Of a stretch of 64,000 bases of DNA, positions 1-10,149 are shown in pieces (the stretch's first letter is position 1; every line of letters starts with the position of its first letter). The DNA comes from Odontocerum albicorne (lineage: Eukaryota > Arthropoda > Insecta > Trichoptera > Odontoceridae), in NCBI GenBank assembly GCA_949825065.1, contig OX463854.1, forward strand, positions 10,535,762 through 10,599,761, given 5' to 3'. Position numbers and translations under genes: made by a program. The notes below the pieces were generated by a model, which was not told the origin of the DNA, did no database searches, and saw only the letters and a program-made list of their open reading frames with translations.

Positions 1-490
1 TCAAAACCGGTTAAGATGATAGTCCACAATAGCATATTGGTGCCAACTTGGTTGTATAGGAGTGAAATGTGGAAAAATACTTATAGAAGCCGAATAAATG
101 CTTGCACTGAGAAGAATATATCGTGTAACTGTATTACAGAAAATGAAATGAATTGATGAGGAATGAATGTGAACTTAAGGCACGTATTAAATTCAATGAA
201 TAAGTGCACTCTGAGATAGTTTTGACATGTGGAACGAATGAATGAAGAAATACTAACGATTTAAATATAAAGAGCAAGTGCGTGTGAAAGGCGTGAGAGA
301 AAAAGACCAAGAAAAGTGTGGTTGAATCTAGTGATTGGAATTTGAAAAAAAATTAAGTAAATCTGAGAAATCGTAGGTGTATGAAGAGATGTTTGAATAT
401 AGAAGAGGCGAAGGATTTTTGTCGAGATAGGAATTTGTGGCGCTCTTTTCTCTCTGCCTATCCCGGTAGGGAATGCAGTTATGGTATGTA
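1..490 (+). mobile_element. LINE reverse-transcriptase C-terminus, decayed
   Basis: Reading the + strand in one main frame gives the C-terminal part of a non-LTR retrotransposon ORF2. A 'WLYRSEMW' segment (about 45-70) corresponds to the family's YGSExW motif. It is followed by 'HVERMNEE' (from 226), 'RERKRPRKVWLN', then 'NRRCMKRCLNIEEAKDF' and 'LWRSFLSAYPGRE' ending near 470. In-frame stops occur after 'HVERMNEEILTI' and before the last block, so it is a pseudogene. The element continues beyond the left edge of the window. Related fragments recur on both strands across the window, which makes this the dominant LINE family here. The family name (RTE-, CR1- or jockey-like) cannot be decided from this fragment. 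Confidence 0.75.
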
Positions 491-744
491 TGTATCTCTT
501 ATCAAATTTAATTGTTGAAGTTGAACATTTTACACATACATTACACTTCATCTAAAGCCGAATGTATTACTGTCATATATCGGAAGATCTTTGTAGTTCG
601 TCTTCCTTTGGTAGGTTTTCTGCGGTTTTCTTACCAAATTTGTTTCTCTAAACATATTAAAATGCGAGCAAATCCCTTACCCAGTGGCCGCAGTCACTAC
701 CTCCCAATCCTTATACTCAACATGTTTTATTTTTTTGTAATATT

Positions 745-835
745 TTAATGTCAGTAAAAGTGAGTTCGAATCCCATGTCAAAGCAGTTTTGAGGAAAGTG
801 TGCTCTTTAAACGGGGTATATAAATTGTCTACCAT
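745..835 (+). repeat. Dispersed repeat with 'GCTCTTTAAACGG' core
   Basis: Contains a Pol III B-box-like GAGTTCGAATCCC, then a short hairpin-like AGTGTGCTCTTTAAACGG and the end TATATAAATTGTC. Relatives lie at 25150-25245, 36215-36325 and 49285-49345 (+) and at 34233-34285 and 37738-37785 (-). Probably a tRNA-derived SINE whose A box has decayed. The 5' boundary is not clear. Confidence 0.45.
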
Positions 836-1121
836 ATAAGTTATTATCATAATGTATGAAGAAATGCACACAGAGCACATGTGCTGACCACAGCAAAATA
901 AATATAAACATGGTACGAAATGTGGCCATGCTTCGTGACACAGCATAAGTCAGAAACCAAAACAATGGACGCATGCACCAGACGTGACTTGACTCGGAAC
1001 GTGTGTACCCAAACAGAGACATTGATTAATATAATAATTGATTCATTTAAATGCTCCAACATTTCTTGAACGGAATGATTAAAGAGCAAAAAATAATGTC
1101 GCGACCAAAAAAAAATAAAAT

Positions 1122-1280
1122 AAAACTGTCATCTATGACGGATATTCAAATAAATATCCGTCATAGATTACAGTTTTATTATTGAGATGAATATCTCAAT
1201 AATAAAACTGTAATCTATGACGGATATTCATCTCAATAATAACAAAACTGTAATCTATGACGGATATTCATCTCAATAAT
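1122..1280. repeat. Cluster of inverted and direct repeats
   Basis: A 25-nt arm (1122-1146, AAAACTGTCATCTATGACGG...) is inverted at 1153-1177 with one mismatch and a 6-nt loop. Next comes an 11-bp perfect hairpin, ATTATTGAGAT/ATCTCAATAAT (1178-1203, 4-nt loop). Two identical 37-nt direct copies of the combined unit follow at 1204-1240 and 1244-1280. The block can fold into several alternative hairpins. It may be a fold-back element or the product of template switching. Confidence 0.8.
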
Positions 1281-1574
1281 AATGGTGATTAACATCTCGA
1301 AAATTCCAGTGACAATATATTTCATCCAATTAGATAAATGTAAATAAAGGAATTTAGAAAATCGCAAAATTTCATCAAATATACACATTTTTTGATAAAT
1401 AACACTATTAAAATTGAGAGATTACAAATCAAAGGAAAAAAAGGGAAGCTGAAGAGGAAAGGAAAGCCGGGAATGACACGCTTAACATAGCAATTTTCTT
1501 TTCGTGTGGTACCCATAAATACATACGAATTGGTTTTATCGGACACATTGAATAGCATGGCCGTGAATCAACAT

Positions 1575-1710
1575 TGTCTTCGGGACCAGTAAGCTAGCCT
1601 TCGGGTTTAGCACCTCTGGAGTAGGCATGGATTCGCGCTTTGTCATTGAACATGTTGGTAACACTACCGCTCGGCGCGCGCGTTTATTGTTACCAGATAA
1701 ACTCTTGTTA
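1575..1710 (+). repeat. Dispersed repeat, 'TTTAGxACCxCTGGAGTAGG' family
   Basis: A motif like TTTAGCACCTCTGGAGTAGG is followed about 75 bases later by CTACCGCTCGGCG. Similar sequence occurs at 5465-5600 and near 18665 (+), and near 49805 and 56155 (-). I do not recognise the source element. Confidence 0.35.
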
Positions 1711-1726
1711 TCAGAATGCCACCCTT

Positions 1727-1800
1727 TTTTTAGGTACCATCGGGAATCGAAGCCGAGTGTGTCAAGAATGGTACCACTAAGTTACAGAGGTCGTCTTACT
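1727..1800 (-). repeat. SINE tRNA-like head, partial
   Basis: On the minus strand it reads GACGACCTCTGTAACTTAGT...CTTCGATTCCCGATGGTACC. This is the tRNA-derived head of the abundant SINE family, with a recognisable B box (CTTCGATTCCC) and a poor A box. The body and tail are absent. Confidence 0.55.
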
Positions 1801-2034
1801 GACTTGAAATTAAAAATAATAACATTATGGATATGAATAAAGTTTGATATGAATAAAATTACATTGAAATCCAAACTTAAGAAAAAATGGTTGTAATAAT
1901 TAGGTATTTTTTAAACTTATTCACTCAATACATAACACGTATATGTTCTACTTTTCAAAGTTTCATTCTACAGTAAAATATTAAATAAATAAATAAAGGC
2001 TTTTGACTATTTTCTCTTTCAAAAATATCGGTTA

Positions 2035-2385
2035 ATTTGGTCGTGTCACGTTTTTCTAGGTATTTCCAAAATTCTTATACCCTCCACACTACTCTTATAG
2101 ATTATTTTTGTAAATGTTTTCATCACTCGTGCTTTCTTTATGGCCAAACAATCTCAATGATCCTTTTTTCATATAAACCACTGCATATTCTTTCAATCTG
2201 CACTATTTCTTAATATTCTCATTCCTTCTTATGATATACATTATTTTTCCACATATTCAACGCAACGCTCTCATTTCTAAAATATTTATCTTACTTTCAT
2301 ATTTTTTTCACAACGTCCAAGTTTCGCTTGCATATAATTATATTGAAACTAAGATTTCATTATAAGTAGCCAGTTTTGCTCCTCC
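2035..2385 (-). mobile_element. LINE ORF2 C-terminal fragment, decayed
   Basis: The minus strand gives scattered pieces of the LINE C-terminus seen elsewhere: 'YASETWTL'-like, 'ILEMRAL', then 'LRLFGHKESTSDENI' and 'GGYKNFGN'. The frame shifts repeatedly, so only order and spacing of motifs support the call. Confidence 0.5.
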
Positions 2386-2720
2386 TGAAATGCGCCGGTC
2401 TCTACTGAAAGTGTAAATTTTAGTTTCCTAATATTTGGACCAACATTATATTATGACCAGCTAACTTGACTTCTCTTGAAATACTCTGGTCGGTATTAAT
2501 ACACTGAATTTTTAGTTAGGTTAGGTTCTTAATATTGAAATCAAGTTTCCATTATGACCAGCCCACTTCACTTCTATTGAAATGCACCGGTCGGCACTAA
2601 TTTTATAAATTTTGGATAAGATTAGATTCCCAATATTGGCACAAAGATTTCATTATGACCAGCCAGCTGTGTTTCTCTTAAAATACTTCCTTCGGTACTA
2701 AATTTCTAGTCAGTAAAATA
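2350..2720 (+). repeat. Degenerate ~100-bp tandem repeat, about 3.5 units
   Basis: The landmark TTATGACCAGC recurs near 2451, 2552 and 2652. Each is followed by a 'CTTCTCTTGAAATRCWCYGGTCGGTACTAA'-like block (written with ambiguity codes). Spacing is 100-101 bp. Units diverge by substitutions and small indels. Confidence 0.7.
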
Positions 2721-2764
2721 ACGTGTTTCATTCCTGATTTTTATTTTCCTTTCCTCTCCACCAT

Positions 2765-3018
2765 CCTTTCCTTTCCTTTTGATTGATGATATCTCACTTT
2801 ATATGAAAAATAATGTTCGGGTGATTGTCCGTCTTTGTGGGGTTCGTGGGCATGTTCTCGCGTATATGTTTATGGATTTCGTGGGGATGGATAGTCGTTT
2901 GAATGATTTATGCGACCACGTAACTTGCTTCATTTACTTTTGTCTGGTTTGTTGGAAGCGATTGCCACCTGCAATAAACCCGCCAGATTGTATTGCAATA
3001 AAAGTGTTAAATAAATAA
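2765..3018 (+). repeat. Dispersed ~245-bp repeat, copy 1
   Basis: Closely similar to 36640-36890 over its full length, including GAAAAATAATGTTCGGGTGA, GGATTTCGTGGGGATGGATA and GTAACTTGCTTCATTTA. Its 3' end (TTGGAAGCGATTGCCACCTG...CCGCCAGATTGTATTG...) resembles the tail of the abundant SINE family and finishes in TTAAATAAATAAA. A 79-codon frame spans it and is alignable in the other copy, but the tail similarity points to a retroposon rather than a gene. Confidence 0.7.
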
Positions 3019-3021
3019 AAG

Positions 3022-3120
3022 GGTGAATTTTGAGTTACAAATTGTATAATCTGACATTCACTCTGTTAATTTTGAGTTACACATTGTATAATCTGACATT
3101 CACTCTATTAATTTTGTTTA
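3022..3120 (+). repeat. 46-bp tandem duplication
   Basis: TTTTGAGTTACAMATTGTAT...CATTCACTCTRTTAA occurs twice in a row, differing at only a few positions. Confidence 0.8.
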
Positions 3121-3650
3121 AAACTGTATAAACTAGTCTCATAAATTTTACAGTTTTTTTACCTTATGGGCCCCATTCCCATTTGAATGTGTATGTTTTA
3201 TTTTTATTTTCGTGGCCTTAATTTGTATGATATAAATTTCTTCCCATATCAATTCAAAAACATCCGTCTCCGATATGTATTGTCTTCTTATCGTCTCTAT
3301 CGCTTTTTTATCGCACAATGACCATATGTTCTTCCTTTGTGATATGAAGTTAGATGCGGTGATGATTAATGTCATCGCAATATCAAGGTGATTGCCTCAC
3401 TAAGTTGGTCTCTGAAGATGTATTATGCTCACGATTTGTGATAATCATCTCAACTGTTATACATCAGCAATCGGACAGTTTTTTAAGCCTTAGCGGATAT
3501 CTTTAGCTTTATCTTTGGCAAGTATAATATTTAATTCTTGTATTGTTTTACTTTCGTTCGACGGTTTTTTAGATTTCAAATTCGAATAAAAACTAAGTTT
3601 AAAGATTTAATATTTTTTTATATGAAATGTTTCGATTATATTCTTATTTA
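3121..3650. other. No recognised feature
   Basis: A 75-codon minus-strand frame (3148-3375) has no recognisable motif. I see no repeat or RNA gene here. Confidence 0.5.
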
Positions 3651-3654
3651 AATA

Positions 3655-4065
3655 GATTCATCGCGTCCTTGTATGAGGAAAGTCCGGTAGGATTACATTA
3701 TGGTTTTGTATAAAGAAAGGTGTCAAGCAAGGATGTGTAATGCCACAATGGTTTTTCAATAGTTGTACTGAATCATATGTTAACAAGATTAAGTGTGAAG
3801 ACGAATGTTATTAGTAGAATTAAGAAAGGAATCTTGACAGGGTTTGACTGAATTAATAGCATGAGTTGCTAAAGACTTACGAAACAAATATACGAGATAT
3901 GTCTGAAATTAATGTAAAGCGAGAAAAAGGTTGATTGAGGAAGGGGATAATTTGAGAGATTTTAAGTGAGAGAAAGATAAGAAATATTATTAGCAGAAGT
4001 GTATATATGACAAGATTTATGAATGTGAATGAAGCGAGAGCTATGCATGGATATAATGATATGGA
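3655..4065 (+). mobile_element. LINE reverse-transcriptase fragment, decayed
   Basis: The frame around 3715-3780 reads 'KGVKQGCVMPQWFFNS'. This matches the conserved reverse-transcriptase motif usually written GVRQGCVMSPWLFN. Further on, 'RSVYMTRFMNVNEARAM' (about 3990-4060) matches the family's C-terminal block. The catalytic YADD region between them is not present, so the copy is internally deleted as well as frameshifted. Confidence 0.65.
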
Positions 4066-4079
4066 TATCTGTTCCTTGT

Positions 4080-5460
4080 CTTGTATTACGTAACGGTATT
4101 TATATATATGTAAATCGATATGTATTAGGCAGAAATAAGTTTGATTTAAATTGTGAAAGTCAGTTGAGAAAAATCTCTCGAATTTGGATCCAGGTTAAAT
4201 ATGGTTAATAGTATGAGGATAAATATTGTAGTATACAACAAGAAGTTTAGTTAATTAAAAAATATGCATTTTAGTTTAACTATCTATATATTTTTTATCG
4301 TCCAGAAGTTAGTCATAAGACTTTCGTAGTCTAGTTTTTAAAACGGTTCTAGAACCTGGAAATATCGAGTTCAATACCCAATGATTATGGCCAAAATCAC
4401 TTCGATTTTATCAACAAATATTTTTAATATCAATCTACTTAATTGAAAAGAAACCTTAATTGTATACAACCCACCAGTTTTACCATATACAATTGGACTA
4501 CAGTGTAATTCTACATATTCTTAAAACACGCTTCACAATAGCATCAAATACTTCAAACGTAGAAAAAGTCTAACTGTAATCCATTATTTTCTGAACACAT
4601 TATATCCAATGATTTTATTATAGATATTAAATTATTTGGTTAAATATGATGATAACAATCTCTTTTCACTATATCGTATCAAACTGGGTTCGATTCAAAT
4701 ATATATATATATATATATGTTATGCATTCCATTGCAGTAATCAAATACATAAACAATGAATGCATTAACTTAAGTCTCACTAACTATCACCAACAGTGTC
4801 ATAGACAAATTTATATCCTGTACCATAATCAAGATGAATAACAAAACCATAAAACCAAAACTCAAATCAATCCGTTGAAACGCTGCATTTTCAAGGTTCA
4901 CTGATACGCAGTGCAAAAAAGTGCGATAAATCTATTAATATTAAAACGCAGGTCAATTATTCAGCTGTCAATTTTGAATTGGCTCTTATTTACGATCACT
5001 ACTTATTTGAAGTCGATATTAAAGCATTAGTTTTTTCCCTCATTTGTATTCGATCTTCGATCGCTCACGAATCACGTATGCAAGCCCTGTTGTGACCATT
5101 TATTGTTTGGAGCGCCCGCTGAGCGTCCATTATTATTATTCGACAGTATAAACAAAATATTCGTCCACCGTAACATTGTGTTGGGTATCCATCAAAACTT
5201 GTCGTTATAATCAATATTCGTGGGGTTTTCAAATGAAGCCGTTATATTTTCCCCTTCTATTAATAATATTACCAAATAGATTTACATAATAAAATATTGA
5301 ATACATTCCAGATTCTAATCTATGAATTTTGTATTATAAGATACATTTAGAATTTTCAATCTCGGTATTTAATGGGTTCCCTGGTGTTTGTTTCTTTGAT
5401 TTGTAATTCATTTATTTCTTTCGTGTCGACATATTGAAGAACGTGTTTCGCGAGATAGCA
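4080..5460. other. No gene recognised; AT microsatellite at 4700-4718
   Basis: Apart from the tRNA-like remnant and a pure (AT)n run, I see only A+T-rich sequence without a frame above 60 codons. Confidence 0.5.
4325..4375 (+). repeat. tRNA-like (SINE head) remnant
   Basis: An A-box-like TAGTCTAGTTTTT and a B-box-like GAGTTCAATACCC lie about 35 bases apart, the right spacing for a tRNA-derived promoter. The acceptor stem does not pair, so this is not a functional tRNA. Confidence 0.35.
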
Positions 5461-5464
5461 TTTT

Positions 5465-5600
5465 CTTTGATTCCATTAGTCGAGGGCTTAGAACCACTGA
5501 AGTAGGCATAACATTCACTATTCGTCATATATATACTATATACCAGCAATACTATCGCACGTAAGAGGCAACGACACTCGCAGACGTCTAGTGAACCTGA
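5465..5600 (+). repeat. Dispersed repeat, 'TTTAGxACCxCTGGAGTAGG' family
   Basis: GGGCTTAGAACCACTGAAGT followed by AGGCAT, and later CTATCGCACG, matches the order of motifs at 1575-1710. Confidence 0.35.
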
Positions 5601-5639
5601 TTATCTCATATTTAAGACTGGGTCAGACTATACATTAGA

Positions 5640-6460
5640 AATAGCATTCGCTCGATTAATACCACTATGATTTCCAACATGGACAAATAAAAATCCGACA
5701 GAAATTAAACGACATTTAGATGCTGTCTACGAAAAATTGTTGTCATATTCCATAGTGAAAGATTGGGTTAAACAGTTTTATTTAGGTAGATAATCAATTG
5801 AAGATGACCTTCGTCAAGGAATTGTAGCCGAAGTACTCAATATAGAAACAGTCGCTTTAGTTCAAGAGCATGTGTAACAAGTAATAAGACTAAACTCAAA
5901 AGAAATAGCAGCAAGGTTTGGGCTTTCCAAAACCATAGTGCTCTTATTCCGCACTATGGTTTTGGAATTCATCTTATGAATAAAGTGAGCGCAAGATGTG
6001 TTCCTAAACTCTTGGAATACATCTTGCTAGAGTTGAATGTTGTAATGATTTTTTAACGATCTGCGATGGGAACGATAAAAATAATAATTTAGCAATTATT
6101 ACGGGGAATGAAACTATGGTTTTGTACCATCTCCCTCGATCGAAATAAGACTCGGTGAAGTGGCGCCGTCCGGGATTACCACGGCTCAAAAAAGTTAAGG
6201 TGACGTTAGCAAACTAATTTTTTGGCAGTATTTGTAAAAATAACGAAGAAAGATTTTTGTATTGTTACGTTATTTAAAAAAAAAATTAAGAATATTTTTT
6301 CAAGGGTATAGAAAAATTAGTCCATCGTTTAAAAGATGTATGGAATTGGAGGGTTCCTCTATTGAAAAACATTGTTTTTTGTTTCATTGTATCACCTTTT
6401 TTTATGTTCTTAGGCTGGAAATTTTTGGTCCTAACTACATATATTCAATGCGCATATAAT
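5640..6460 (+). mobile_element. Mariner-type transposase relic
   Basis: Between 5691 and 5940 one frame gives the N-terminal paired-like helix-turn-helix region: 'NPTEIKRHLDAVYEKL', 'KDWVKQFYLGR', 'SIEDDLRQG', 'ETVALVQEHV', 'SKEIAARFGLSKTIV'. It is interrupted by two stops. Further on, pieces such as 'ARCVPRLLEYILLELNVV'-like, 'ITGNET', 'SVKWRRPGLPRLKKVKVTLAN' and 'FKRCMELEGSSIEKHCF' follow the order of a mariner catalytic domain and C-terminus. The DNARPH and SPD motifs are missing, so it is a deleted, frameshifted relic. A perfect 15-bp hairpin interrupts it at 5927-5965. Terminal inverted repeats were not identified. Confidence 0.7.
5927..5965. repeat. 15-bp perfect hairpin inside mariner relic
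   Basis: CCAAAACCATAGTGC (5927-5941) and GCACTATGGTTTTGG (5951-5965) are exact reverse complements separated by 9 bases. It lies at the point where the helix-turn-helix reading frame of the relic is lost, so it probably arose by a local inverted duplication during decay. Confidence 0.9.
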
Positions 6461-6589
6461 TTGTTTTCAAGTGTCTCGCGTGAAAAATGTCAGTAGATCG
6501 CCCTAAGCCTTGAAGGGACACGGAACGGCATTTCACCTAATAAATATGGTATATTCACCATATTGTTTAGAAGCTTCATTCAGTGATGA

Positions 6590-7190
6590 TAAATGTTTTG
6601 AAGATGCGTACACTAAGAAAAAATATATGGAGTGTTGATGTATGAAAGAAGGCAGATTTAATTTGTCCGAAATGAATTCGTAAATAGATTGGATGCTTTA
6701 AGTAAAGTGAAGAAAATAGTGTCATGAGGATTTATCATAGACATGTGAAAAGAATGAATTACCAAATCATTATTCAAGAAAAAAGTTCAAAATGTGTGTG
6801 GAAAACGATCAAGGAAAACGTGGCTAAATCAAGAAGGTCAGATTTAGAAAGAAAGTAAAGGGAGAAATGGATACTGGTAATGTGCAGGGCTGCAGCATAG
6901 GAAAAGACCTACGCGATTTAGCGACCAGGTGACGAGTACTATAGGCCTACCTTTGTCACAGGTTTTTTGGACAGCGGAATACCAATATGACTGAAGAAGA
7001 ATGTATGCAACCTACAACAATCTCAATTTGGGTCACGTTCCGTCAGTATTGAATTTACAACGCAGATGAAGAAGAGAGTGAGAAATATAAAAAGTAAAAG
7101 ATTTTGCATGATGAGATATATGAATGTGGAGCTGTGGGCTTGCATGTATCGAGGTTAACTGCGTCTAATACATTCAACCTGTAGTCGAAT
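6590..7190 (+). mobile_element. LINE ORF2 C-terminal fragment, decayed
   Basis: Short in-order matches to the dominant LINE family: 'MRTLRKKYMEC' near 6605, 'VCGKRSRKTWLNQEGQI' near 6800-6850, and 'RVRNIKSKRFCMMRYMNVE' near 7075-7130. Stops and shifts separate the blocks. Confidence 0.65.
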
Positions 7191-7194
7191 TGCA

Positions 7195-8575
7195 ACCAAT
7201 AGTCGTTTTCTTGATCTTAAACTCCGTTTTCCAATATTTTGTACTTCATTTCCAAATTACTGTATTTACCCTACTTGGCTTGTGGATCATCACCACTTAT
7301 TTATCCTAAGTTAGTCCTGTGGTATATTATTATCACAACTGCTTCTCTTGAGATGTTTCTCTATTCCATTTTTTTTGAGGTCTTGCTGGGGGACGACTGC
7401 CAACGGATATTTCATGCATTGCCACATAGGAATGTCTTGTATTATTCATCCTTCCACATAGTCATGTCAGTATTTTTATAGTTTCTACAGCATTTCAAAA
7501 TATCTTACCCAATTTCACTTACATGTTTCTCGGATTCAGAAATTTCTAACTAAATCTGTAAGTGTTTTGCTTGTAATGGCTATGAAGGTTTTCATTTCAT
7601 TAATTCTGAGCTTTCTTTCTGTTTTTGTTGTATCTCACCACTTTTATTACTTATTATTGTTTCTAAAATATTTCTTTCAATCACTCCAACAATGGTTTTT
7701 GTTCTGTTTCTTCAGAAAAAACGTATTCTAGCTCACAATTTATAAAAAAATGTTGTGCTTCAGAAGTTTTTATGTGACTCTTGACTCGATGTGTTTTGAG
7801 GCTTTTGCGATTCTTTGTATCAATTGTATAAGGTTTTTTGGAGGGCCGTACTGCTTGGTCTGGTTTGTGGGGCTTACGTTTCGATAACATTGCAATTTTC
7901 TTCTTCCATGATATTTTGAGGTGAAATCCGTTGTCTATGTTAATATTTCTTGTAGATTTCTATTACCTCAACGACTAATCGGGCTTATTAACTCTTTGGT
8001 TTGCCGAATATTTCAGATTCAAGTGACTAGACGTATGTTACGTTTCACATTGATACGGTTATACAATACTAATATGCTGGTTATGTGTTATAGGATACAA
8101 AAACAACGGGTAACTAATATTGAAGATAAGATTTATCGAAAGTTTTGATAAGACAATTTGTAGTCTGAAGAGAGAGGGCGTTAAGAGTCTGACTGTGTTC
8201 AGTTTTGGAGAACGATGTCCCTGTGTTCATGAGGGTACGAAAAAACTGTTAAATTTAGTTGAATAAATATTATTACTATATTTCCCATTTACTATTTAAG
8301 ACAGTTAATTAATATATTGTTACAAAAAAATGCAAAAAACGTTCATAATATTAGTGCATAATTTTACCACTTTCTTTTTTCAAAACATTTTTACATAGTA
8401 CGCGTGTATGCTGGTGTGAATCATACCTTATTGTGAATAAGAAATTCTTTATATCTCAAAATAAATCTTTATATCTGGAATTTAAAAAAAAATTTGTCAC
8501 TTAGTGGTGTTACGTTAATAGATTTTTTTATAAATTAAATAAATATTTGTTACCTTTGTTTTTACCATTGTTTAA
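7195..8575. other. No gene recognised
   Basis: Contains short open frames at 7681-7890 (-, basic, beginning 'LSKRKPHKP') and 7921-8148 (+). Neither has a family motif or supporting context. No repeat stands out. Confidence 0.45.
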
Positions 8576-8827
8576 TTAATTAATTTCACTACTGATGTGA
8601 CACGGAAGTGGAAAAATACTGAAAGGAGCAGAATAAATGATGTTGAAATGCGTGCACTGAGAAGAATATGGGGTGATCATGTTTGAAAGAAAACGGAATT
8701 AAGTGATTAAGGAGGATGTGAACTTAAGGCAGATGTATTGAGCAAGATTGCACAGAGCTTTCTAAGATGATCTGAGGAAGGAATCAATGAAGAAAGAGTA
8801 ACAACATAAATATACAATGCAAATGTG

Positions 8828-8971
8828 GAGTTACGCTAATAAAAGTATAGTATAGTTGTAGAGTTATGCTAATAAAAGTATAGTATAGTTGTAGAGTTAC
8901 GCTAATAAAAGTATAGTATAGTTGTAGAGTTACGCTAATAAAAGTATAGTATAGTTGTAGAGTTACGCTAA
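8828..8971 (+). repeat. 33-bp tandem array, 4.3 copies
   Basis: The unit begins GAGTTACGCTAATAAAAGTA and repeats from 8828, 8861, 8894, 8927 and 8960 (partial), with a single C/T difference in the second copy. It lies inside a LINE C-terminal relic. Confidence 0.95.
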
Positions 8972-9018
8972 TTCACTGGACCCATCTTTACTAAAAGTAT
9001 AGATGGGTCCAGTGAATT
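8970..9018. repeat. 18-bp perfect hairpin
   Basis: AATTCACTGGACCCATCT (8970-8987) and its exact reverse complement (9001-9018) flank a 13-base loop. The loop contains CTAAAAGTAT, which resembles the neighbouring 33-bp unit. Confidence 0.95.
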
Positions 9019-9211
9019 ATATTGTGAAAGAAGGGAGTTTAAAAAGTCAATGAAATCGTAAGAGTTTTATGAGAAGATGCATGGGTGTGGAAGAGGCGAA
9101 ATATTCTTGTCTAGATAAGTTTGGTGGTCTATCATTTCTGTCTTTCCCAGTAGGGAAACGGCGTGATAGTATGTGTGTACTACTAATTTCAAAGATATCT
9201 GCCTTCTTTGT

Positions 9212-9468
9212 CGAGTGATGTTAAACACGTCATGTGATGACGAACTTTAATAGGTAATGGTGAATTTCGTCGGGTGATTATAAATTTTGTCAGGTTTGAT
9301 GAACTTCATCAGGTGATGAAGAATTTCGTCGGGTGTTGAAGAATTTTATCAGATGATGATGAATATTATCAGATAATGATAAATTTTATCGGGTGATGAT
9401 GAATTTTGTCAGGTGATTATATACTTCGTCAAGTTATGATGAACTTCGTCAGGTTATGATGAATAAAA
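9212..9468 (+). repeat. 20-bp degenerate tandem repeat, about 13 units
   Basis: Units of the type GGTGATGATGAATTTYGTCA follow each other with almost constant 20-bp spacing. Individual units differ at 2-6 positions. Confidence 0.85.
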
Positions 9469-9474
9469 CAGAGG

Positions 9475-10145
9475 TCTTTAAAATCGAAGAAATTTGTGTT
9501 TTGATTTATTTTTATGAAAAATCGAAATAAATCTATTTTTTTTACCAAAATTGTTAAAAATTTCCGTTATTGAAATCTGTGAAACTAGTTTTTGATCCAT
9601 TTAGTTGAAATTTTATTAACTTATTCCCCTTTTATTTATACCATCCCTTCAAGCTAACAGTTTTTATCTATTTTGCAAATTTTTATTAATTCAACCAAAT
9701 ATACGTTTTACTCGTCGGTAAATAAAAAATATTAAATAAAAAAATATATCAAGGCCCACTATTATGAAGACTTACCTTGTATTTTTGAGAAAAACAATTT
9801 AATCTCATATAAAATATGTTAAATCAACATATTTTATGTCTTTATATCGGAGACTTTTTTATAAGTTACTTATATCTTTATTTTAATCTGTGTTTTGAGT
9901 CACACGTAAGCCTATTTAAAATTTACTATACAAAAAACTAGTTTCCCTCTATGAAAACGGGATATTAAAACGCTATAATTTAGAATTAGATGCTAAACAA
10001 ACCATTTCAAAATACCAGTAGCTATATTTTTTGTAGTGTTTTATTTGTACAGAATAATGGTTATAAATTGATCAAGATTATATGTCAAAATTAAATAACC
10101 CTTACTATACCACTTATCTATGATTCGTTTGTAGACAATCTGATT
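9475..10145. other. No recognised feature
   Basis: A+T-rich sequence without a useful open frame or repeat that I can see. Confidence 0.5.
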
Positions 10146-10149
10146 ATCC

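Larger units (their letters stand above)
8580..9185 (+). mobile_element. LINE ORF2 C-terminal fragment interrupted by a tandem array
   Basis: 'RKWKNTERSRINDVEMRALRRI' (about 8600-8670, across a stop or shift) and 'IGVFPSRETA'-like sequence ending near 9170 bracket the fragment. Between them, 'YEKMHGCGRGEIFLSR' corresponds to the family's 'KRxMxVEEAKEVCxDR' block. A 33-bp tandem array and an 18-bp hairpin (8828-9018) sit inside the domain. Confidence 0.65.
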
